Source: Nitrospinaceae bacterium (GTDB taxonomy: Bacteria > Nitrospinota > Nitrospinia > Nitrospinales > Nitrospinaceae). From it: 64,000 nucleotides of DNA. Positions within the stretch are counted from its first letter, which is position 1. Every line of letters begins with the position of its first letter. Shown one piece after another: positions 1-8,826 of the stretch. The DNA is taken from NCBI GenBank assembly GCA_024644405.1, contig JAHELC010000006.1:62001-126000 (forward strand), given 5' to 3'. The notes below the pieces were generated by a model, which searched no databases, was not told where the DNA came from, and saw only the letters and a program-made list of their open reading frames with translations. The translations under genes and the position numbers were made by a program.

Positions 1-198
1 ATCCCGGGCATTCATATCGGGAAGATCGTAAAAATTCTTCAGATTATCCGCATACCGTGAGTGAGCTTCGTTTTTATCCTCGTCCACCAGACGGGTACGG
101 CACTTGGCGCAAACCGGAATGCGGTCCGGCGAATATGACTTGATCCGGTTTTTAACGCCGCACTCGGGGCATTCGATGATAAAAATATCTTTGTCCAT
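1..198 (-). CDS. Zinc-ribbon protein, N-terminal part (cut by window edge)
   Basis: The reading frame stays open from an ATG at 198 to base 1, giving 66 residues of an incomplete protein. It starts MDKDIFIIECPECG and shows two CxxC pairs (CPEC near residue 10 and CAKC near 31), the arrangement of a small zinc ribbon. Such ribbons occur at the N terminus of TrxC-type thioredoxins and of many regulatory or membrane proteins. The remaining sequence lies outside the window, so the function cannot be assigned. Confidence 0.6.
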   Translation of the reverse strand, partial: MDKDIFIIECPECGVKNRIKSYSPDRIPVCAKCRTRLVDEDKNEAHSRYADNLKNFYDLPDMNARD

Positions 199-258
199 CC
201 CTTTGTCCCTTAACGTGATTTAGGGTGTATTATAGACCAAAGGAGCCTGTGATTTAAA

Positions 259-537
259 ATGTTTGTTTTCACCACCCGAAACTTTAAACAATTGCCTCTC
301 AGAACGAAAATCGGGCTATTCCTTGCGGTCACTCTCGGGATCACACTGCTGGTTTTCTTCGGCATTACTTTTATGGTGATTGCCCTGATCGGCGGGCTGA
401 TCACTATGGTCGCCAATCTGTTTCGAGGCAGCCGTCCCCAATCGCGGCCTTTGCGGGATCCTTTCCGTCCACGTCCGCCCTCTCAAAAACCCCAACCGCC
501 CCGCAAGTTTGACGACGATGACATTATCGATGTGTGA
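259..537 (+). CDS. Small membrane protein with proline-rich, acidic tail
   Basis: A 92-residue protein of unknown function. Residues about 17-55 are strongly hydrophobic (one long or two short membrane segments). They are followed by an Arg/Pro-rich linker and an acidic C terminus ending DDDDIIDV. An AGGAG sequence lies about 13 bases before the ATG, which is somewhat far. It is divergent from the zinc-ribbon gene and convergent with the lpd gene, 12 bases away. I do not recognise the family. It is probably an inner-membrane protein with a cytoplasmic tail, and could conceivably be a chance ORF, though composition and hydrophobicity favour a real gene. Confidence 0.55.
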   Translation: MFVFTTRNFKQLPLRTKIGLFLAVTLGITLLVFFGITFMVIALIGGLITMVANLFRGSRPQSRPLRDPFRPRPPSQKPQPPRKFDDDDIIDV

Positions 538-549
538 CGGGTTCGTCGG

Positions 550-1947
550 TTAGTGCGGTTTCTTGTATTGATGAGTGGACCGGCCCAGGTACACCTCCGC
601 CGCTTCCATGAGGGTCTCCGACAGGGTGGGATGAGGGTGCACCGTTTCCGCCAGGTCTGTGGCAGTGGCATTTAACCGAATGGCCAGGACGGCTTCTGAA
701 ATGAGGTCCCCCACCCCGACGCCGACCAGGCCCACACCCAGGATGCGATCTGTTTTGGGATCGATCATCAGCTTGGTAGTCCCGTCATTTCTTCCCAAGG
801 TACCGGCCCTCCCGGAAGCCCCCCAGGGAAATTTTGCGATGGCGACTTCGATCCCTTTCTCTCTGGCCTCCAGTTCAGTCAGACCGCACCAGGCGATTTC
901 CGGATCGGTAAATACCACGGCAGGGATGACCATCTCTTCCTCCGCCGGAGAATCTCCCAACAGGCCGTCGACCGTCCTTTTAGCCTCATGAGACGCCTTG
1001 TGAGCCAGCATCGCGCCGCCCACTACATCGCCGATCGCGAAAATGGAAGGGTCCGACGTCCGCCCATGCGGATCGGCTTTCACGAATCCCTTGGTGTCCG
1101 TTTCCACCTGAGTGTTTTCCAGACCCAAACCGGAGGTGTTCGGTTGGCGGCCCACCGAAACCAGAACACGGTCAAATCCCGCCTCCTCCGCTTCACCGGA
1201 TCCCTGCAAAACCACCTGGAGGCATTCTCCTGCGTCCTTGATCCCGGTCACACGGGTATTGAGATGAATGGCTTCAAATTCCTTTTTGAGCCGGGCCTGT
1301 AAAATACGGACCAGATCGCGATCCGCTCCCGGCAGCAGGCCGTCGGTCATTTCCACGACGGTCACCTGGCTCCCCAACGCGGCATAAACGGTTCCCATTT
1401 CCAGGCCGATATAGCCTCCCCCGATGACCAGCAGGCGCTCTGGAATGTCCTCCAGTTCCAGAGCACCGGTGGAATCCATCAGCCGCGAACCGACTTGCGT
1501 CCAATCCTTTGGAATGATCGGTCGTGAACCCACAGCAATGAGAGCGCGGTCAAACGAGAGTGTTCCATGGCCTTCGACCCGAACCGAGCGCGAATCTTCA
1601 AACACAGCCCGCCCCTGTATCCGTTGGATCCCCCGCTGCTTGCACAGTTGCGCCAACCCGCCCGTAAGGTTGCCGGTGACCTTTTCCTTCCAGGTGCGAA
1701 TCTTATCAAGATCAATGGCCGGTTCTCCAAAATGAAGACCCCAGTCCCCGGCATGCCTGACTTCAGAAATCAATTTCGCCAGATGCAAAAGGGTCTTTGA
1801 GGGAATACAACCGCGCAAAAGGCAAACGCCTCCCAGCTGGTCTTCTTCATCGACGAGAGTTACCCGCATCCCCCTGTCGGCGGCCAGAAATGCAGCGGCA
1901 TATCCGCCGGGTCCACCGCCAATTATCAACAAGTTCTGTTCGCTCAT
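550..1947 (-). CDS. lpdA: Dihydrolipoamide dehydrogenase (E3)
   Basis: FAD-dependent disulfide oxidoreductase that reoxidises dihydrolipoamide in 2-oxoacid dehydrogenase or glycine cleavage complexes with NAD+. At 465 residues it has normal length. The FAD dinucleotide motif GGGPGG is near residue 10 and the redox disulfide CLLRGC is at residues 42-47. A second GGGYIG motif near residue 175 binds NAD. The C-terminal interface contains HPHPTLSE, whose His and Glu form the catalytic dyad. No E1 or E2 gene is adjacent, so the partner complex is not shown by the window. Confidence 0.93.
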   Translation of the reverse strand: MSEQNLLIIGGGPGGYAAAFLAADRGMRVTLVDEEDQLGGVCLLRGCIPSKTLLHLAKLISEVRHAGDWGLHFGEPAIDLDKIRTWKEKVTGNLTGGLAQLCKQRGIQRIQGRAVFEDSRSVRVEGHGTLSFDRALIAVGSRPIIPKDWTQVGSRLMDSTGALELEDIPERLLVIGGGYIGLEMGTVYAALGSQVTVVEMTDGLLPGADRDLVRILQARLKKEFEAIHLNTRVTGIKDAGECLQVVLQGSGEAEEAGFDRVLVSVGRQPNTSGLGLENTQVETDTKGFVKADPHGRTSDPSIFAIGDVVGGAMLAHKASHEAKRTVDGLLGDSPAEEEMVIPAVVFTDPEIAWCGLTELEAREKGIEVAIAKFPWGASGRAGTLGRNDGTTKLMIDPKTDRILGVGLVGVGVGDLISEAVLAIRLNATATDLAETVHPHPTLSETLMEAAEVYLGRSTHQYKKPH

Positions 1948-1992
1948 CAGGTAACGTTTCTCGCCAAGAGGAAGTGAAAGATGCCGTTCGGG

Positions 1993-2565
1993 TTATTTGT
2001 GACGCCTGCGACTGAGTTGTTCCCAGGGGCGGGGCTCGGTCTTTTGCTTCATCCGGCTCAGTATAAAATTAAAAATTTTACGGGCCTCTTTCGAGGTCGT
2101 GTGTGGCCCCAACAACCTTTCCGTGTAGTTTTTTTCCATTTCAATGAACGACTGGACCTGGCGTCCATATTTTTTTACGATTTGGAGATTGCTGAGGTTG
2201 GATGTTTTCTGACTCAAAAGTTCCGGATTGCTTTTTGAAATATCCTTTTCCTTCGAAGTCCCCGGATCGTGCGAACCATTTATGATGGAGGATGCCGGTG
2301 GATCTTTCAAAAAATAACGAAGGGCAAAACCCTGTTCGGTTGCACAAAGTTCGGTTAAATGTTTTTTCATTTCCTGATCTACTTCCAACGAACCTTGAGC
2401 ATCCGGGACTAATATCCAATCCTCTTCTCCGGAATTTTCCAGAACACCCAAGTCCGCCAGGTGACCACACAAAGCCGCGACAGTGGCATCATCCACATCG
2501 GAAACCAGGATACCGTTTTTCAAGAGTTCACCCCAAGAGGAGAGAGACCGTATTCTATCATTCAT
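1993..2565 (-). CDS. Hypothetical protein
   Basis: About 190 residues, not recognised. It is a soluble, charged protein with no signal peptide or membrane segment. The N-terminal 60 residues look like a compact helical domain (SLSSWGELLKNGILVS), the middle is Ser/Lys/Asn rich, and the C terminus is strongly basic (ending LSRRRHK). An in-frame GTG three codons upstream (2574) is an alternative start, and neither start has a clear Shine-Dalgarno. It lies 45 bases upstream of lpdA on the same strand and may be co-transcribed. Confidence 0.6.
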   Translation of the reverse strand: MNDRIRSLSSWGELLKNGILVSDVDDATVAALCGHLADLGVLENSGEEDWILVPDAQGSLEVDQEMKKHLTELCATEQGFALRYFLKDPPASSIINGSHDPGTSKEKDISKSNPELLSQKTSNLSNLQIVKKYGRQVQSFIEMEKNYTERLLGPHTTSKEARKIFNFILSRMKQKTEPRPWEQLSRRRHK

Positions 2566-2595
2566 GACAGACACACAAGAGAGAGCTCATCCTGT

Positions 2596-3246
2596 TCAGG
2601 CTTTACGGTTGGCCAGACGTTTGCCAAATGAGTGCCTCCAGCTTTCGGAAAGCGCAGGATGAGCCATGAGCTGTTCAATGGCTTCGTAGTTAGTTTTATC
2701 ACGGTACATGAGATGATGGGCATCCCTCACCGAGATGTTTTCTTTATCAGAATGGATGGGTTCTACTGCCATTCCCGCCTGCAACCAACCCTGCTTCAAT
2801 ACACGGAAATAATAACCGCAATATCCTGTGACCTGTATCCGGGAAGCCAGTTTGGGGAATCCAAGTAATTTGGTTAATTTATGGCACGGTTGCCGGGGCT
2901 GCGTGCATTGCACCTCGGCTTCACCGATTTTGAATATATCCCCAATATGAATCTGATCTTCCGTCAGTCTCTCTATCGTCAGATTTTCCCCAAAGGATGC
3001 GGGAGGCATGTCGCGGGCAAGCTTCTCTTTCCAAATCGAATAATGATCGGCCGGATAACCGCAGACCGCCTTATCCCGGCCGCCATGGTTTACCGGATCG
3101 GCCACCTGGTCTCCATCAAATCCCATCAGGTCCAAAAAAATTTTTTCTTCAACCGGTTTCCTCTTAAAGGAGGTTTTCAGTTTGCGGTTTTCCGCATATA
3201 TCACTTCACGTGGAGTTCCTATGCTGATTGAGGTTATTGAATACAT
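2596..3246 (-). CDS. MOSC-domain protein (YiiM-like)
   Basis: A 216-residue protein of the YiiM type. A MOSC beta-barrel (residues about 20-165) is followed by a helical tail. The motif around residue 50 (NHGGRDKAVCGYPADHY) and the PRQPCHKL segment carrying the conserved MOSC cysteine are both visible. MOSC proteins bind molybdenum cofactor sulfur ligands, and YiiM of E. coli is linked to reduction of N-hydroxylated compounds. The present substrate is unknown. It lies 21 bases before the 190-residue hypothetical gene on the same strand, so the two may share a transcript. Confidence 0.85.
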   Translation of the reverse strand: MYSITSISIGTPREVIYAENRKLKTSFKRKPVEEKIFLDLMGFDGDQVADPVNHGGRDKAVCGYPADHYSIWKEKLARDMPPASFGENLTIERLTEDQIHIGDIFKIGEAEVQCTQPRQPCHKLTKLLGFPKLASRIQVTGYCGYYFRVLKQGWLQAGMAVEPIHSDKENISVRDAHHLMYRDKTNYEAIEQLMAHPALSESWRHSFGKRLANRKA

Positions 3247-3320
3247 GAAGACCCGGCAAAAGGTGTTATTTAGAAAGAGGATGTATTTTAGCGGGTAATC
3301 AGGATGGGAGAAAGCAAAAT

Positions 3321-5291
3321 TTATTCTACAAAATTATACCTGTTTCTGCCTTTACGTTTGGCCTTATACAGGGCTTCATCCGCTTTATCGAGAAGAGCTT
3401 CATAATCGTCCCCATCATCCGGGTAAAGCGAGATGCCAATGCTGAGCGATGATTTGATCTCATTGCCTTCAAGATTCAAGGGCTCTCCACCCATTTTGAT
3501 CAGTTTTTCGGCCAATATCACGGCATTTTTTCGGTCTGTCAATTCGGGTAGCACGAGAATAAATTCGTCGCCTCCCAGACGGGCCAAGGTATCTTCTTTT
3601 CGAATGACGGATTTTAATTTTTGCCCCATTTCACGGAGAAAGAGATCGCCAACGCTGTGACCGTAGGTATCGTTAACCACTTTGAAATTATCAAAATCCA
3701 CAAACAAAACCGCTAAATATTTATTAACCCGGTGGGCATGGGCCAGTGCCAGAGTCAGACGGTCGATCAACAGCACCCGGTTGGGCAGGCCGGTGAGAGA
3801 ATCGTAGTAGGCCATATTCTTGATGGTTTCCTCAGCTCTCTGACGTTCCAGTTCGGCTCCGGCTCGCGAGGCAAACACTCGCAAAATGGATATCGTCCTC
3901 TCTTTATCCAGCATGGGCCTGCGGTCGAAGACCACAATATGTCCCATCACTTTCTCGGAATAATCATAAAAGGGAACACCGGCAAAACTTTTTGCACCAA
4001 TTTCCTTTAAAAATCTTTCTTTGGGAAACGCTTCCTGAACCCCATCGGAATAGAAACTGGCTCTACCCATCAGGAGTTCTTCATAAGGAGAGCGAGTCAC
4101 TCCATACTGATGATCGGTGACAATCTCTTCCCCATTCCATCGGGCAATGATGCGGCATTTCGAGTCGGAACCTTCCAAAATCTCACTGACCATGGCGCAA
4201 CGGGCCGGTAAAGCGGAAGCCAAATGGCGTACCAGCGATTGAAAAAACTCATTTCCGGTTTGTGCCGAGGTTCCTTCAACAATCGACCGAAAAGCCTGGT
4301 CATCGCGGTTTCTTTTTATTTCACTCCCGATGCTGGCTGAAAAGGTTTTTAAGATCGATTCCTCATCCGGGGACCATTTCCGGCTGGAATGGCGGTCGGC
4401 AAAAAGCGCAAATCCCCAATAGGTGTGGTTAATCGTAAAGGGTGTCAAAACACATGACTGGATACCCTGAGCATGAAAAAATGACGAAATCCAATCACCG
4501 GATTCCACGACGTGGCTGATTGATTTCCCCATCCTGAGTTCCTTGACCCATTCATCCCATCCCAGGCTGTTATAAGTCAGATCGCTCAAGCTCAAACCCA
4601 AGCCTTCAACAAAAATTTTTTCATTTTCATTGCACCAGAAATATTTCAGACTGAAGGCTCCTTCTCCGCTTTCCGGATGGGGATGATCCTGAAAGACATA
4701 CACGCAGTCCATGTTGCCCGCTTTTCCGGCAATACCCAACGCTTCCTGAACGGCGGATTCATGATCGTAAACCGTCAAAAGTCGTATCGCCGCCTCGGAC
4801 ACTCCCTGCAAAAGAAGTCCCTGGGCTTTCAGGGATTCTTCAACCTCTATTCTTTTCTGTTCTTCCCTGAATAAATTAATGGAGTGCCGAATGGTTTTGA
4901 AGAGCGTTTCCGGTGTCAGGCTCGATTTAACCAGATAATCGGTGGCACCCACCTTCATGGCTTTAACCGCAACCTCCTGGTCCCCCTGGCCGGTCAACAT
5001 GATAACGGGAAGCGTGTAATTCTCTTCCCGGAGGTCTTTTAGGATATCCAACCCATTCCATTCGCCTAAATGATAATCCAGGAAAAACAGATCATACTCG
5101 GATTCTTTCAACATCCGGAAAATCTCCTCCCGGGTACGGGCGGGATCCACAGTCACAGTCGCCTTCTCATTTCGACGGGTATAATAATCCCAATCTTTCC
5201 ACTCAAAGATCAGTTCCCTGAAAAGGTACAAATCGTCTTCATCGTCTTCGGCAATTAATATTCGAATGTCGTGATACTTGCTCAACGCCAT
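3321..5291 (-). CDS. Response regulator with GAF domains and GGDEF diguanylate cyclase
   Basis: A 656-residue cytoplasmic signalling protein. An N-terminal receiver domain (about 9-130) has the acidic pocket EDDEDD and phospho-acceptor Asp72 in FFLDYHLG. Two GAF-like sensory regions follow (about 150-320 and 335-480), then a GGDEF domain (about 490-656). The active-site GGDEF is intact (about residues 573-577). An RKED inhibitory-site (RxxD) motif lies five residues before it, so an active, product-inhibited c-di-GMP synthase is likely. No EAL domain is present. No partner histidine kinase is adjacent. It could be linked functionally to the GAF-MshEN ATPases at 36-42 kb, whose MshEN domain family binds c-di-GMP, but that is inference. 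Confidence 0.92.
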   Translation of the reverse strand: MALSKYHDIRILIAEDDEDDLYLFRELIFEWKDWDYYTRRNEKATVTVDPARTREEIFRMLKESEYDLFFLDYHLGEWNGLDILKDLREENYTLPVIMLTGQGDQEVAVKAMKVGATDYLVKSSLTPETLFKTIRHSINLFREEQKRIEVEESLKAQGLLLQGVSEAAIRLLTVYDHESAVQEALGIAGKAGNMDCVYVFQDHPHPESGEGAFSLKYFWCNENEKIFVEGLGLSLSDLTYNSLGWDEWVKELRMGKSISHVVESGDWISSFFHAQGIQSCVLTPFTINHTYWGFALFADRHSSRKWSPDEESILKTFSASIGSEIKRNRDDQAFRSIVEGTSAQTGNEFFQSLVRHLASALPARCAMVSEILEGSDSKCRIIARWNGEEIVTDHQYGVTRSPYEELLMGRASFYSDGVQEAFPKERFLKEIGAKSFAGVPFYDYSEKVMGHIVVFDRRPMLDKERTISILRVFASRAGAELERQRAEETIKNMAYYDSLTGLPNRVLLIDRLTLALAHAHRVNKYLAVLFVDFDNFKVVNDTYGHSVGDLFLREMGQKLKSVIRKEDTLARLGGDEFILVLPELTDRKNAVILAEKLIKMGGEPLNLEGNEIKSSLSIGISLYPDDGDDYEALLDKADEALYKAKRKGRNRYNFVE

Positions 5292-5349
5292 GAGAGCTCG
5301 TTATTTTTTAGCCTAAATCGGCAAATAGAGGAAAAGTTCTGATATATTT

Positions 5350-5378
5350 ATGGTAAGGAAATCCGCGGCTTTCGTCAA
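5350..5378 (-). promoter_or_regulatory. Putative sigma-70 promoter for the REC-GGDEF gene
   Basis: On the minus strand TTGACG and TACCAT are separated by exactly 17 bases. The -10 box lies about 60 bases upstream of the ATG at 5291. Boxes match consensus in 5/6 and 4/6 positions. This was found by eye only. Confidence 0.45.
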
Positions 5379-5441
5379 CCGCACACTTGCCTAGGAGAGC
5401 GATTCTAAAGGGCTAATGGGCTTGCCAATCCGGGCGGGAAT

Positions 5442-6446
5442 TCAGGGCATCCACAGATACATAAAGTTTGGCCCGGGGGTCTCCGGCATGAGATTCAAGC
5501 TCAGAAAATTGAAATTGATGGCGGGGGGAACCGGTGGCGAGGAATAGATATTGCTTTTGTATTGTCCGGACCGATGATAAAGAACAAGGCGAATTTCTTC
5601 CAGCCCCAAATCCTTTTTGATGAATTCTTCGGCCTCATCCATATAGGCGATTTGATCTATCAATTTGGCGTCCAGAGCCTGCTGGGAGGTATATATGCGT
5701 CCGTCCGCCAGTTTTTTGATTTCTTCGCGATTTAATTGTTTCCGGTTATCTTCAATGGTGGTAACAAACCTTTGATGAAGATTGTCGATGGTTTTCTGGA
5801 AGATGAGCCGTTCATCTTCCGTCAAAGACCGAAACGGTGATAAAAAGTCTTTGTGGTCACCGGATTTGACCACTTCGACATTCACCCCCACCTTCTCCAT
5901 CAGGCCACCCAGATTCATTTTAAGGGCGATCACACCAATACTTCCAGTCAGTGAAGTGGGGTGAACGATTATCCGGTCTGCCGCCTGGGCCACATAGTAG
6001 CCTCCGGAAGCCGCCAGATCCATGACCACGGCATACACTTTTATTTTTTTTCTTTCCTTGAACTTTTTAATTTCATGATAAATGATGTCGCTGGAAGTCA
6101 CGGTGCCGCCGGGCGTATTGATCCTGAGAATCAGGGCTTTGACATCATTATCTTTTTCCGCTTTTTTTAAAGTTTCCCTGACCTGGTCGACCAACCCCAC
6201 ATTCGTTTCCACTCCCAGCGGGGAAACCTGTTTTTTGTTCGAAATCATACCCTTGATATCAACCAGCAAAACCTTGTCGCCGCCTTCACCAGAGACGGTT
6301 TTTTCCTTTAACGGGCCCAGGGTGGGAGTCACGTTGATCTTAAATAAAGTGCACCCGTTGAAAATCAAAAACAGAAACAACACCAACAGGAGACGGACCG
6401 TGTCGGCAGGCTTTCGGGATACATAATACAAACCGATCTGTTTCAT
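5442..6446 (-). CDS. sppA: Signal peptide peptidase SppA, lipoprotein form
   Basis: Membrane-bound serine protease of the S49 family that degrades cleaved signal peptides. At 334 residues it is the short, single-domain (Bacillus SppA-like) form. The N terminus has a hydrophobic segment ending in the lipobox FNGC, suggesting a lipoprotein anchor. The nucleophile serine lies in LAASGGYYVA and the catalytic lysine in VVKSGDHKD. I chose the ATG at 6446 (MKQIGLYY) because a GGTGGGG ribosome site precedes it; the upstream in-frame ATG at 6476 would overlap the previous gene. Only one base separates this start from the preceding stop codon, so translation is probably coupled. Confidence 0.92.
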   Translation of the reverse strand: MKQIGLYYVSRKPADTVRLLLVLFLFLIFNGCTLFKINVTPTLGPLKEKTVSGEGGDKVLLVDIKGMISNKKQVSPLGVETNVGLVDQVRETLKKAEKDNDVKALILRINTPGGTVTSSDIIYHEIKKFKERKKIKVYAVVMDLAASGGYYVAQAADRIIVHPTSLTGSIGVIALKMNLGGLMEKVGVNVEVVKSGDHKDFLSPFRSLTEDERLIFQKTIDNLHQRFVTTIEDNRKQLNREEIKKLADGRIYTSQQALDAKLIDQIAYMDEAEEFIKKDLGLEEIRLVLYHRSGQYKSNIYSSPPVPPAINFNFLSLNLMPETPGPNFMYLWMP

Positions 6447-6447
6447 A

Positions 6448-7365
6448 TCAATTTTCCCCACCACACATAAAATCATAAAGAGGTTTAAAATTTGGGATCA
6501 CCGGGGCCCAGCGCCCCTCCTGGCCTTCCAGAATTTCAAAGATATTACTCCATGATTTTCTGACCACTTCCGGATTTCTCCTGTCCTCCGGAAGAACCAG
6601 CTGTTCCAGGAAGGGTTGGGTGTTCAAGGCAATATCGCGGACGGTCATGGTATCCCGGGCCACCTCCATTTTTAATTTCTTGCGGGCCTCCATGGTAGCG
6701 ACATCATGGACCCGGTTCTTTTGAATATCCTGAAAGAGGTGCCGGAAACCCTCCTGAAGGTTTTCCAGAATATCCGTGAGACGTGGATCGCCATTGATCT
6801 TGGCCAACAGGGTATTGATGCTTTGCAGGGGAGAAATAATATTGATTTCGTGGAGGGTGGATTCTTTGACATTATATATTTTTATCAGATCCTCAATACC
6901 GAGTTTCTGTCCCTGTCCCGTTTCTGCATTGACTGAGTCCAGGCATTTTTGAATCTGTTGCTCCAGGTTTTCATTGAGCTTTTCCCGGGTTTTTTCCACT
7001 TGCTGGTCAAAAAGATCGCCCTGACCCAGTTTTTCAAATTCAGGACGGCATTCATCCGCCCGTTTTTGAATCAATACTTCCGCTTCCGAGTTGATCATGG
7101 ATTTAAGCCGGGTAACCCTTTCAAAGGTCACAGGACTTACAAATTTAATGCGCACTTCCCGTTCCACCCGCAACATTTCCCGCGGCATGGCCCGGAATAC
7201 TTTTTCATAGCTGTCAAATAAAGCCTGCCAGTGCTCCAGGGTATGCTTCTTGTTGGTCTTGGTATACTTGATTGTGGTCCTTTTGATACGCACCACGTTC
7301 TCCTGAATCAGGGAAACCAGCTTATCCCGGATCAGGGTATTGATTTTGTCGTCCAGATTGTCCAT
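6448..7365 (-). CDS. Hypothetical helical protein, coupled to sppA
   Basis: 305 residues, not recognised. It is highly charged and predicted almost entirely helical, with probable coiled-coil stretches around residues 95-150. There is no signal peptide and no membrane segment. Its TGA stop is one base from the sppA start, and the gene begins 24 bases after the FGE-like gene stop on the same strand. The three genes 8199 to 5442 therefore look like one transcription unit (FGE-like, this gene, sppA). The function is unknown; a cytoplasmic partner of an envelope process is a guess from context only. Confidence 0.8.
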   Translation of the reverse strand: MDNLDDKINTLIRDKLVSLIQENVVRIKRTTIKYTKTNKKHTLEHWQALFDSYEKVFRAMPREMLRVEREVRIKFVSPVTFERVTRLKSMINSEAEVLIQKRADECRPEFEKLGQGDLFDQQVEKTREKLNENLEQQIQKCLDSVNAETGQGQKLGIEDLIKIYNVKESTLHEINIISPLQSINTLLAKINGDPRLTDILENLQEGFRHLFQDIQKNRVHDVATMEARKKLKMEVARDTMTVRDIALNTQPFLEQLVLPEDRRNPEVVRKSWSNIFEILEGQEGRWAPVIPNFKPLYDFMCGGEN

Positions 7366-7389
7366 GGCTTATTCTAAAAAGGTAAAGTT

Positions 7390-8199
7390 TTATTCTTTGG
7401 GATGTTGGGACTTGGCGCACCGACAACCGATACCGTAAAAATCCTGTCCGTCATTCTGACCGTAGCGGTGCGAAACCCGCATATAATCGGGAAGGCTGTT
7501 CCAGGCGCCTCCCCGGATCACATGATATTTGCCCCTGGAGGGCCCTTTGGGATTCTTGCCCGGACTCTTGTTGTAATAGTGTTTATCATACCAATCGAAT
7601 ACCCATTCGGCAATATTTCCCGACATCTCGTACACTCCTTCGGGAGTTCTGCCCGGTTCCAGCGAACCCACTTCACGCAGAATATCACCTTTATCGATAA
7701 AACAACAACGATTGAAGTGGGCGCGGGTTGCATCGGGAAGCTCTTCCCCCCACGGATAAGTCCGATGGTTCTTGCCCCCGGCGGCGCGCTCCCATTCGGC
7801 TTCGGTGGGCAGGCGTTTGCCGCGCCACTCGCAGTAATTCAGGCATCGCTTCCAGGTCAGGCCGATCACCGGCTTGCGCTCCATGCCGGGCCTGACCTTC
7901 CGGCCAAACCATCCGGTAACAGTGGGATGCTGTTTGGGGTTCTGCGACAGGTAGGCCTCAAAATCGCCGCCCGTCACCTCATACCGGTCAATCCAGTAAG
8001 CGTCCAGAAAGACCGTGTGTTGGGGATATTCATCTTTACGTCCGCTACCCTCCGGACTTCCCATCAAAAACTCCCCGGCGGGAATCAGCACCATGTCCGC
8101 CGGCCCTTCAAGCTGGGATGAATCCGCAAGCACGGTTGAGGCCCCTGGCAGGAGACCGGCAAGCAATAAGAGTAACCACCCCAATCGACCCGATTTCAC
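7390..8199 (-). CDS. Exported FGE/sulfatase-modifying-factor fold protein
   Basis: 269 residues with an N-terminal signal peptide (hydrophobic core about 8-24, cleavage near VLADSS). The mature part is a C-type-lectin-like SUMF1 (FGE-sulfatase) domain: it has DMVLIPAGEFLMGS, RLPTEAEWERAAGG, YEMSGNIAEWV and HVIRGGAWN. The C-terminal segment that carries the copper-binding cysteines in true formylglycine-generating enzymes reads differently (RVSHRYGQND, then CRCAKS). It is therefore probably a non-catalytic or differently acting relative, as is common in this family. No sulfatase gene is present in the window. Confidence 0.85.
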   Translation of the reverse strand: MKSGRLGWLLLLLAGLLPGASTVLADSSQLEGPADMVLIPAGEFLMGSPEGSGRKDEYPQHTVFLDAYWIDRYEVTGGDFEAYLSQNPKQHPTVTGWFGRKVRPGMERKPVIGLTWKRCLNYCEWRGKRLPTEAEWERAAGGKNHRTYPWGEELPDATRAHFNRCCFIDKGDILREVGSLEPGRTPEGVYEMSGNIAEWVFDWYDKHYYNKSPGKNPKGPSRGKYHVIRGGAWNSLPDYMRVSHRYGQNDGQDFYGIGCRCAKSQHPKE

Positions 8200-8236
8200 A
8201 GAAAACCCCCTAATAAAAAGTAGACATAATAAGTTA

Positions 8237-8265
8237 TTGAGCCTGCCAGTTAAAGTCTTTATTAT
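8237..8265 (+). promoter_or_regulatory. Putative promoter of the dctQM operon
   Basis: TTGAGC and TATTAT are separated by 17 bases, with the -10 about 72 bases before the dctQ ATG. The -10 matches TATAAT at five of six positions. The -35 overlaps AATAAGTTATTG, a sequence also seen in the intergenic region at 16310-16324. Confidence 0.5.
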
Positions 8266-8337
8266 ATCCCATCAGCCCCTGCGGAGCCGGGTGGACCGGT
8301 TCCGCACACGCTGGAACCTCTCACCCCTGTTCCAACC

Positions 8338-8826
8338 ATGCGAGCAATCAAACAACTGGATGAATGGCTGGCCAAAGCCGAATCGGGAATACTTGTATTC
8401 CTGCTCTTTCTCATGGTGTTCTTCGCCTTTGGGCAGGTTCTTTTAAGAAATTTTCTGAACAGCGGCCTTCTCTGGACAGATATTTTTTTACGCCAGTTGG
8501 TCCTCTGGGTCGGTTTTTTGGGAGCCTCCCTGGCGGTTCGGGAGCGCCGCCATATTTCCATTGATGTTCTGACTCATTTCATACCAGAACGGCACAAACC
8601 CATTCTTAACATCCTGATAGGTTTTATCTCCGGACTGATCAGCGCGGTTCTCGCCCTGGCCGCCTGGAAATTTGTCCAGTTTGAAATGGAGTCGCCGACC
8701 ACACTTTTTTTAGATTTTCCGGCCTGGATCTTTCAAACGATTTTACCCTTCAGTTTTACCGTAATTTCAATACGGTATTTTTTGCGAGTGTATGACGAAT
8801 CGGTCAAATACTGGAATTTACGATGA
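8338..8826 (+). CDS. dctQ: TRAP transporter small permease (DctQ family)
   Basis: 162 residues with four predicted membrane helices (about 18-40, 55-75, 95-118 and 130-152). It carries the DctQ-typical segment WTDIFLRQLVLWVGFLGASLAVRE (first 20: WTDIFLRQLVLWVGFLGASL). DctQ and DctM together form the membrane part of tripartite ATP-independent periplasmic transporters, which import carboxylates or similar solutes using the Na+ gradient. Its stop overlaps the dctM start by four bases (ATGA). No substrate-binding DctP gene is seen nearby, so the substrate cannot be inferred. Confidence 0.9.
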   Translation: MRAIKQLDEWLAKAESGILVFLLFLMVFFAFGQVLLRNFLNSGLLWTDIFLRQLVLWVGFLGASLAVRERRHISIDVLTHFIPERHKPILNILIGFISGLISAVLALAAWKFVQFEMESPTTLFLDFPAWIFQTILPFSFTVISIRYFLRVYDESVKYWNLR

